In this document: in pieces, positions 7,814 through 12,993 of the stretch
How the letters are laid out: the number at the start of each line of letters is the position of its first letter
Position numbering within the stretch: position 1 is the stretch's first letter
NCBI GenBank assembly: GCA_903932565.1
Contig: CAIZGQ010000186.1
Location: 1 to 12,993, forward strand
Direction: 5' to 3'
DNA length: 12,993 nucleotides
Source of the DNA: an uncultured Hyphomicrobiales bacterium
Lineage (GTDB): Bacteria; Pseudomonadota; Alphaproteobacteria; Rhizobiales; Beijerinckiaceae
Position numbers and translations under genes: made by a program
The notes under the pieces: model-generated
What the model was told of the DNA's origin: nothing
What the model saw: only the letters and a program-made list of their open reading frames with translations
Database searches by the model: none

Positions 7814-8050
7814 TCAAACCTGCGGAATGGGCCGTGCCTCGTCTGCCAGCATGATGGGAATGCCATCGCGAATTGGATATGCCAATTGGCAGGAGCGCGA
7901 GATCAATTCCTGGCGAACGGAATCATATTCCAAGGTTACCTTGGTCAGCGGGCAAACAAGTATTTCCAAGAGCCTTGGGTCAATTCGTTTTGCCGCATTC
8001 GCAGGCCGAGCGTTGTCTGGGCCTGATTTTTCAAACTGAGAATCGGCCAT
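7814..8050 (-). CDS. Trm112-like (UPF0434/YcaR family) small protein with reduced zinc site
   Basis: The 78-aa protein carries the bacterial Trm112-like core RIDPRLLEILVCPLTKVTLE (22-41) and LAYPIRDGIPIMLADEARPI (56-75). In eukaryotes and archaea Trm112 is the obligate activator of several RNA and protein methyltransferases; the bacterial role is less well defined. Of the four cysteines that bind zinc in many homologues (CPxC ... CxxC), only C33 and C54 remain; the partners are T36 and S51, so tetrahedral zinc binding is unlikely. As I recall, this loss is common in alphaproteobacteria. It starts 9 bp after the LON-domain gene stops, so the two are almost certainly co-transcribed. The Shine-Dalgarno is poor, suggesting translational coupling. 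Confidence 0.87.
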   Translation of the reverse strand: MADSQFEKSGPDNARPANAAKRIDPRLLEILVCPLTKVTLEYDSVRQELISRSCQLAYPIRDGIPIMLADEARPIPQV

Positions 8051-8059
8051 CGTGTAATC

Positions 8060-8725
8060 TTATTGAAGCAACGAGGGAGCGCCAGAATCGCGCGCCAGGG
8101 ATATCTCGCTGATGGCCACCAGCACTTCGGCGCGCATCCTTAAATCGATAGCTTCCAACAATGCTTGCTTTTCCGAGGGTCCGAATGGGCACATCATGGA
8201 CAGTGCGTTAACGAGAGCTTCATTCGGAGCCTCATCAATCGCTTCCCAATCGACTTTCATGCGATTGGCTTTTGAGAAGTTTTTAAGCGCCTGAATTACC
8301 GCAGCGCGATCGACCTCGTCCTCACCTGTGCGTGCAACAAGGTCGTGCGCGAATTCATTGAACAGAACTTTGAACTGACGAAACGGCGTCTCGCTCTTGA
8401 GTTCGTTGGTGATCCGAAAACGTGCAACGCCCGTCAATGTCAGCACGTAACGCCCGTCGCCGCTTTCCGCGATCTGCGTAATGCGACCAGCGCAGCCCAC
8501 AGACTGCAGACGCGAAGACTTCCCTTCATCAGCGCTTTGGCTTGGCTGCACCATTCCGATAAGACGATCACCGCTCAGGGCGGTATCGATCATCGCCATA
8601 TATTTCGGCTCAAAAATATTGAGCGGAAGTTGGCCTCGCGGAAGCAGCAGAGCACCCTCCAGCGGAAAAATGGGAAGCACAGACGGAAGCTCGGTGATCG
8701 ATTGATATGGATTGTTGATACTCAT
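8060..8725 (-). CDS. Stand-alone LON substrate-binding-domain protein
   Basis: The 221-aa protein consists essentially of the N-terminal LON domain (PUA-like beta barrel plus helical bundle) with no AAA+ ATPase or Ser-Lys protease domain. Diagnostic segments are LPIFPLEGALLLPRGQLPLN (17-36), then IFEPKYMAMIDTAL, RLIGMVQP, GCAGRITQIAESGDGRYVLTL with GVARFRI, and a helical C-terminal part from about 130. In Lon this region binds substrate; the role of free-standing copies is not established, and an adaptor-like role is only inferred. ATG 8725 has GGAG nine bases upstream. It lies 43 bp after the thioredoxin-TPR gene and 9 bp before the Trm112-like gene, all on the minus strand. Confidence 0.93.
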   Translation of the reverse strand: MSINNPYQSITELPSVLPIFPLEGALLLPRGQLPLNIFEPKYMAMIDTALSGDRLIGMVQPSQSADEGKSSRLQSVGCAGRITQIAESGDGRYVLTLTGVARFRITNELKSETPFRQFKVLFNEFAHDLVARTGEDEVDRAAVIQALKNFSKANRMKVDWEAIDEAPNEALVNALSMMCPFGPSEKQALLEAIDLRMRAEVLVAISEISLARDSGAPSLLQ

Positions 8726-8768
8726 CTCGAGACTCCGGAAACGCGACTTGGCTCAGCGACGGCCTGGC

Positions 8769-9677
8769 TCAAGAAAACAAAACCCGTGACAACTTTTTAC
8801 GTGCCTGGACCGTATGCGGATCCATCGGCCCCCAGGCCTCAAAAAGTTGAATCAACTGCTTGCGCGCAGCATCCTCGTTCCATTTTCGGTCTTTCTGAAT
8901 AATGTAGAGCAATTCGTCTGCCGCAGAGGTGCGGTCGCCGCTTGCACTCAGAGACAAAGCAAGATCGAGGCGCGATTGGTGGTCGTTAGGGTCGGACCCA
9001 AGTTTCCTTTTCAGGTCGGCAAGATCGCCGAGCGACGCTGCGTGGTCCGCGACATCGAGTGCGACCTTGGCTGCTGCAATCTTTGGATTTTGCACGACTG
9101 TTGCTGGGATCGCATCTAGTAAACCTCGTGCCTTGTCTGCCTCGCCCAGAGCAAGGTGTGTCCGTACACGACCAGCGATCGCCTCAATGTGTTCCGGCTG
9201 CTGCTCCAAAATCGTATCGAAGAGCGCAGCGGCTTCATCAGCTTGGCCATTCGCCAGCGCCTGCTCGGCCTGTTGCAGGAGATCGACAAGATCATCCTCA
9301 ATCGGCCCCACCAATCGTTCAATAAATTGGCGAATCTGGCTTTCCGGCAGCGCGCCGACAAACCCATCAACGGGTTGTCCATTTTGAAACGCCATGACCG
9401 CAGGTATCGACTGGATTCCGAGCTGCCCGGCGATCTCCGGATGTTCTTCAATGTTCATTTTGACAAGCCGAACTTTCCTACCGGCGGCCTTCACCGATTT
9501 CTCGAGGCTCGGAGTCAGTTGCTTGCATGGTCCGCACCATGGCGCCCAAAAATCGACGAGGACGGCTTGCTTGGTGGACGCAACGAGGACGTCTTCACGA
9601 AAGTTCGCCGTCGTCGTGTCACTGATGACACCAGCGGCCCGCTGGGCTTGGCTTTGCGGGCTTGTTGAACCAAACAT
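8769..9677 (-). CDS. cnoX: Thioredoxin-TPR fusion, CnoX/YbbN co-chaperedoxin family
   Basis: Cytoplasmic two-part protein of 302 aa: a thioredoxin domain at about 15-125 with intact CGPC active site (C48-C51 in VDFWAPWCGPCKQL) and cis-proline P92 (IQSIPAV), followed by alpha-helical TPR-like repeats from about 135 to 300 (for example QAEQALANGQADEAAALFD and DLALSLSASGDRTSAADELL). In E. coli, CnoX protects clients from oxidative aggregation and cooperates with GroEL but has lost one active-site cysteine. Here both cysteines remain, so redox activity is expected. The frame is open back to 9731, but ATG 9677 has GGAGCAGGAC immediately upstream, and the 18 extra residues do not look like the family, so 9677 is chosen. 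It is the first gene of the three-gene minus-strand unit and divergent from ggt. Confidence 0.92.
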   Translation of the reverse strand: MFGSTSPQSQAQRAAGVISDTTTANFREDVLVASTKQAVLVDFWAPWCGPCKQLTPSLEKSVKAAGRKVRLVKMNIEEHPEIAGQLGIQSIPAVMAFQNGQPVDGFVGALPESQIRQFIERLVGPIEDDLVDLLQQAEQALANGQADEAAALFDTILEQQPEHIEAIAGRVRTHLALGEADKARGLLDAIPATVVQNPKIAAAKVALDVADHAASLGDLADLKRKLGSDPNDHQSRLDLALSLSASGDRTSAADELLYIIQKDRKWNEDAARKQLIQLFEAWGPMDPHTVQARKKLSRVLFS

Positions 9678-9911
9678 GTCCTGCTCCAAAATCGACACCA
9701 GTTCGCAGTCCGCGGCTGGATCAGACCTCAACCTTTACATGGGACGAAGGCTTCACACCTGCAACGCTTTTCGCATCTCTGTGAGCGCAGTGGGGTCTTG
9801 AAGCCGATGCCCGTCACGTGGCACGTCTTGTATGAAGATCGTTTCAGGGTATCAATTTCCCTCGCAAATTGATCCTCGTAATATGCCGAATGCTTTCGAG
9901 AGCGGCGGCTC

Positions 9912-9917
9912 GAGAGG
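9912..9917 (+). promoter_or_regulatory. Shine-Dalgarno (GAGAGG) that decides a GTG start for ggt
   Basis: GAGAGG ends seven bases before GTG 9925. The in-frame ATGs at 9832 and 9883 have no comparable site. The GTG start also leaves a signal peptide of normal length. Confidence 0.5.
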
Positions 9918-9924
9918 CCTTAGC

Positions 9925-11691
9925 GTGACAACAAGCTTTGAGCGTCCAATCGCGCCGCTGCTGCGCACCGTCGCAATTATGTTGTTTTGCGGGGTCTTTA
10001 GCAGCAGCGGGGCACAGGAAAATCCTGCTTTTGGTCCTGCGATGCGTCAGACGGCTCGCTTGCCTGTCGTCAGGGCGAGCCACGGGATGGTCGTCAGCAA
10101 GGAGAGCCACGCCACACATGTCGGCGTTGATATTCTCCGCCAGGGCGGGAATGCCGTCGACGCGGCTGTGGCTGTCGGGTTCGCGCTGGCGGTGACCTCG
10201 CCGAGATCGGCCGCGCTTGGTGGCGGCGGCTTCATGCTCGTTTATCTCGCCAAGGAGAAGCGAACCGTCGCTTTAGACTATCGTGAGGTTGCTCCCTCGG
10301 CACTCTCGCGCGACGCCTTCCTGGACAGTTCGGGTCAACCCGATGGCCGGCTGTCCCGGGATACCGGTCTGGCGGTTGGCGTCCCCGGCACGGTTGCCGG
10401 ACTGGCTTATGCGCATGCTCACTGGGGGTCAGGTCGGCTCTCGCTGGAGCAACTTGTCGCTCCCGCTATCGCCTTGGCCCGAGACGGCGTTCCAGTCGCT
10501 GACGATCTTGAGGATTCCCTGGCGCAGGATGCCGGCCGCATTGGAAAGTTCCCGGAGACGCGGAAGATTTTCCTGCATGCTGACGGTCTGCCGCTCGCAC
10601 TTGGGGACAGGCTTATCCAGACTGACCTTGCAAACACGTTGCGTGCAATCGGACTCGGGGGCCCAAGCGCCTTCTACAACGGCCCCATTGCAGATGCCAT
10701 CGCGAGCAGTGTGCGGGGAATCGGCGGTCGAATGAGCGTGGACGATCTCGCGACATATAAGGTTGTGGAGCGCGAACCTCTGCGCGGCACGTATCGCGGG
10801 CATGAGGTTGTGAGCATGCCGCCACCGTCATCTGGCGGTGCGCTCGTCATTGAAATTCTCAATCTCCTCGAGGCATTTCCCATTGGTACTTTTGGCGCAA
10901 ATTCAGCTGCGGAAATTCATGTTATGGCGGAAGCGATGAAGCTCGCCTATGCAGATCGCTCCGAGTGGTTGGCGGATCCCGACTTTTATACTGTTCCAGC
11001 CCGTGGGCTTATTTCGAAATCCTACGCAGACGATCGGCGCAAACAAATTTCGCCTGAGCGGGCGCTGTCGGCTAACGAGATCGCTCCTGGTCGCCCCCAG
11101 CCGTATGAGAGCAGTCAGACGACGCATTTCTCAGTCGTCGATGAGGAGGGCAATGCGGTCGCCAACACCTACACGCTGAATTTGTCCTTTGGCGTGGGTA
11201 TGGTTGCGACGGGAACCGGCGTCGTCCTTAACAATGAGATGGATGACTTTACGGCGAAGCCTGGAGCGTCCAACACCTATGGTCTTGTGGGTCAGGGGCT
11301 CAATCTGCCGGAGGGCGGCAAGCGTCCGTTGTCCTCAATGAGCCCGACGCTCGTCTTCAAGGATGGTCATCTGGAATTTGTTCTGGGCAGTCCAGGAGGG
11401 TCCAGAATCATCACCACGGTGGTGGAAATTTTGATCAACCTGATAGATCACGGATACAATGTTGCCGATGCCGTCGACCTTCCGCGCTTTCATCATCAAT
11501 GGCGTCCAGATCAGCTTGTGATGGAACGCGGTGTTTCGCCTGACACAATGGCTTTGCTGCAGGCCAAGGGGCAGACGATCAGGGTCCAGGACGGATGGGG
11601 ATCAGCGGCGGTGATTGGGCGCACGAACGCAGGGTTGCTGACAGGCTCGGCCGATCCTCGGCAGCGCGGGAGTTTGGCTGACGGATTTTAA
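9925..11691 (+). CDS. ggt: Gamma-glutamyltranspeptidase (glutathione hydrolase)
   Basis: Exported, self-processing N-terminal nucleophile hydrolase that cleaves or transfers the gamma-glutamyl group of glutathione. From GTG 9925 it has 588 aa, the usual length. A signal peptide spans about 1-30 (hydrophobic core TVAIMLFCGVFSS, cut after SGA). The large subunit carries ILRQGGNAVDAAVAVGFALA and R120 in LDYREVAP, the glutamate-binding arginine by alignment to E. coli R114. Autoprocessing is predicted before T399 (QTTHFSVVDEEGNAVANTYT; codon at 11119), giving the small subunit with PLSSMSP (468-474) and GSPGGSRI (488-495). All expected catalytic and binding motifs are present. The frame is open upstream to ATG 9832 (619 aa) and ATG 9883, but these lack a ribosome-binding site and would put about 60 or 44 residues before the cleavage site. 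Chorismate mutase follows 48 bp downstream; no terminator is seen between them. Confidence 0.95.
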   Translation: MTTSFERPIAPLLRTVAIMLFCGVFSSSGAQENPAFGPAMRQTARLPVVRASHGMVVSKESHATHVGVDILRQGGNAVDAAVAVGFALAVTSPRSAALGGGGFMLVYLAKEKRTVALDYREVAPSALSRDAFLDSSGQPDGRLSRDTGLAVGVPGTVAGLAYAHAHWGSGRLSLEQLVAPAIALARDGVPVADDLEDSLAQDAGRIGKFPETRKIFLHADGLPLALGDRLIQTDLANTLRAIGLGGPSAFYNGPIADAIASSVRGIGGRMSVDDLATYKVVEREPLRGTYRGHEVVSMPPPSSGGALVIEILNLLEAFPIGTFGANSAAEIHVMAEAMKLAYADRSEWLADPDFYTVPARGLISKSYADDRRKQISPERALSANEIAPGRPQPYESSQTTHFSVVDEEGNAVANTYTLNLSFGVGMVATGTGVVLNNEMDDFTAKPGASNTYGLVGQGLNLPEGGKRPLSSMSPTLVFKDGHLEFVLGSPGGSRIITTVVEILINLIDHGYNVADAVDLPRFHHQWRPDQLVMERGVSPDTMALLQAKGQTIRVQDGWGSAAVIGRTNAGLLTGSADPRQRGSLADGF

Positions 11692-11739
11692 ACTAAGCCG
11701 AACTGCCAGCAAGATTGAACATTTCAAAGGTCTTTGACG

Positions 11740-12594
11740 ATGAGCGCGACGCCCCAGACACTCCCACAAATCCTCGGCGAGCTGCGTGTTGATATCGACC
11801 GGATTGATGCCAACATCCATCAGCTTCTGATCGAACGCAGCGCGATCATCGATCGTTTGATTGCCGTCAAGGAAAAGCAGGGCGGCGGCTCGGCATTCCG
11901 ACCGGGCCGCGAAGCTGAAATGATGCGCCGCCTTGCTGAGCGCCACAAAGGGTTGCTGCCCCTTGATACGATCGAAGGTATCTGGCGGATCATCATTTCT
12001 ACCTTCACTTACGTTCAATCCAACTACAGCGTGCATGCAGACGTTGCGGGCGCCGAGCCAGCCATGCGTGACTCGGCACGCTTTCATTTTGGCTACACCG
12101 TTCCTTATATGCAGCATCAGTCTCCGCTGGAGGTGATCAATGCAGTGGCAGCAGCGAGTGGCGATCTCGGCATGATTCGTATCCACGGAGATGCGTCGCG
12201 TGGTGCGTGGTGGACAGCATTGTCAGCTCCCACAGCACCGAAAATCATCGCACGTCTGCCGTTTGTTGAACGTCCGGATCATCCAGCCGGTACGCCCGTT
12301 TATGTCATTGCACGCCCCTTAGCCGAGGCAGCGGCGCGCGAGATCGTCCTTTATTCACTAAAGGTTGAGCGATGGCGCGACGAGATTAGAACGGCCTTGA
12401 AGAGTCTCACGGGAGAGGTGATCGTGCAGGCTGCGCAAGGCGTTGGCCTGTCATTACTTATTTCAGTGCCCGGAAGCGTCGACTTACAAACGCTGGATCA
12501 AACGCTCCGCAAACTCGATCTGGGAGATTTGCAGATTTTGGAAGCGGGAAGCCATGCGCCCCGCTTCAACTTCGGCTCACGCGAAAAAGCTTGA
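11740..12594 (+). CDS. AroQ-type chorismate mutase with a long C-terminal extension
   Basis: Converts chorismate to prephenate for phenylalanine and tyrosine synthesis. The 284-aa product begins with an AroQ helical domain at about 12-97. By alignment with E. coli chorismate mutase, R16, R33, K44 and R57-E58 match the active-site R11, R28, K39 and R51-E52; the position of E. coli D48 is R54 here. The remaining roughly 185 residues (FHFGYTVPYMQHQSPLEVIN at 116-135, GDLGMIRIHG at 141-150, GAWWTAL at 155-161, APKIIARLPFVERPDHPAG at 166-184) show no prephenate dehydratase TRF motif and I do not recognise them as a named domain. ATG 11740 has AAAGG nine bases upstream; the frame also opens at TTG 11734, which is too close to that site. 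It may be co-transcribed with ggt. It converges on metZ, with 6 bp between stops. Confidence 0.88.
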   Translation: MSATPQTLPQILGELRVDIDRIDANIHQLLIERSAIIDRLIAVKEKQGGGSAFRPGREAEMMRRLAERHKGLLPLDTIEGIWRIIISTFTYVQSNYSVHADVAGAEPAMRDSARFHFGYTVPYMQHQSPLEVINAVAAASGDLGMIRIHGDASRGAWWTALSAPTAPKIIARLPFVERPDHPAGTPVYVIARPLAEAAAREIVLYSLKVERWRDEIRTALKSLTGEVIVQAAQGVGLSLLISVPGSVDLQTLDQTLRKLDLGDLQILEAGSHAPRFNFGSREKA

Positions 12595-12600
12595 TCCGGA

Positions 12601-12993
12601 TCAGATCGCGGCCAGGCCCACCATCAGATCTTCGATGATATCTTCGACATCTTCCAGTCCGACAGACAGACGAAGCAGGCCCTCACCGATCCCCATTTCA
12701 GCGCGCGCTGCCTCACCCAATCGCTGGTGGGTGGTCGTTGCGGGATGTGTGAGGAGACTTTTGGCATCACCGAGATTGTTGGAAATCTTGATGATGGAAA
12801 GCGCATTCGCGAAGCGAAATGCGGCTTCCTTGTCAGCGACATCAAAAGCGACAACTGTTCCACCGCCACGCATTTGTTTCATGGCAACGGCATGCTGCGG
12901 GTGATCCTTCCGAGTGGGAAACAAAACACGTTGCACTGTGGTTCGTTGTTCGCCCAGAAAATCTGCGACGCGCTCGGCATTGCGCATCTGCTG
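12601..12993 (-). CDS. metZ: O-succinylhomoserine sulfhydrylase MetZ, C-terminal part only
   Basis: PLP enzyme of the Cys/Met metabolism family that makes homocysteine from O-succinylhomoserine and sulfide. Only the last 130 codons are in the window; the frame continues past base 12993, so the internal methionine at 12987 is not the start. Diagnostic C-terminal motifs are present: MRGGGTVVAFDV, FANALSIIKISNNLGDAKSL, THPATTTHQRL and GLLRLSVGLEDVEDIIEDL. The isoleucine-serine-asparagine-asparagine form (KISNNLGDAKSL) is typical of MetZ rather than MetB or MetC, where the corresponding text reads differently (for example 'SLGGVES'). The PLP-binding lysine lies outside the window. Its stop is 6 bp from the chorismate mutase stop. 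Confidence 0.9.
   Translation of the reverse strand, partial: QQMRNAERVADFLGEQRTTVQRVLFPTRKDHPQHAVAMKQMRGGGTVVAFDVADKEAAFRFANALSIIKISNNLGDAKSLLTHPATTTHQRLGEAARAEMGIGEGLLRLSVGLEDVEDIIEDLMVGLAAI

Noticed and set aside
9818..9835. TGGCAC before ggt as a sigma-54 promoter
   Set aside because: No TTGC at the required spacing (the nearest TTG is too close), and no reason to expect nitrogen control of ggt here.
11725..11736. CAAAGGTCTTTG palindrome at the chorismate mutase ribosome-binding site as a regulatory hairpin
   Set aside because: The stem is only four A/T-rich pairs around a four-base loop, too weak to call a translational switch.
12601..12987. A complete 128-aa gene at the right edge
   Set aside because: The methionine at 12987 is internal; the frame continues off the window and the text is the C-terminus of a roughly 390-400 aa MetZ.
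1..12993. A novel defence, mobile or biosynthetic system
   Set aside because: Every stretch of substantial coding potential belongs to a recognised housekeeping family; no repeats, integrase, transposase, toxin-antitoxin pair or CRISPR-like array was seen.

Overview
This window comes from an alphaproteobacterium, most likely a member of the Hyphomicrobiales (the Rhizobiales branch). The evidence is the family-level look of the proteins (a chorismate mutase with a long C-terminal extension, an AmtB with an Ala-rich insert, a Trm112-like protein that has lost zinc cysteines, an alphaproteobacterial MetZ), the moderately high GC content, and a CtrA-type box upstream of ftsK. It is housekeeping chromosome. 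I see no mobile element, CRISPR array, rRNA, tRNA or phage gene, and no clearly new multi-gene system.

Layout, left to right. Positions 1-5243 are read on the minus strand: glnK then amtB (nitrogen sensing and ammonium uptake), closed by a strong intrinsic terminator at 3263-3300; then ftsK (chromosome translocase) followed by lolA (periplasmic lipoprotein carrier, running off the left edge). tesB (acyl-CoA thioesterase, minus) lies upstream of glnK and is divergent from a UbiH/UbiF/COQ6-type flavin hydroxylase (plus, 6585-7811). That hydroxylase converges, with 2 bp between the stops, on a minus-strand operon of a thioredoxin-TPR protein (CnoX/YbbN family), a stand-alone LON substrate-binding-domain protein and a Trm112-like small protein. 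Divergent from that operon are gamma-glutamyltranspeptidase (ggt) and chorismate mutase on the plus strand. The chorismate mutase converges, with 6 bp between the stops, on metZ (O-succinylhomoserine sulfhydrylase), of which only the C-terminal part is present.

How the genes work together. GlnK and AmtB are a known regulator-transporter pair. FtsK and LolA belong to cell division and envelope biogenesis and look co-transcribed. CnoX, LON-domain and Trm112-like proteins form a compact three-gene unit suggestive of protein quality control or translation maintenance. Ggt, chorismate mutase and MetZ are separate amino-acid or glutathione functions. The most useful regulatory signals are a perfect TTAA-N7-TTAAC CtrA-type box before ftsK and a near-consensus sigma-54 (-24/-12) element before glnK. 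Start codons were chosen from Shine-Dalgarno positions for lolA, ftsK, glnK, cnoX, ggt and chorismate mutase; several of these differ from the longest open frame.
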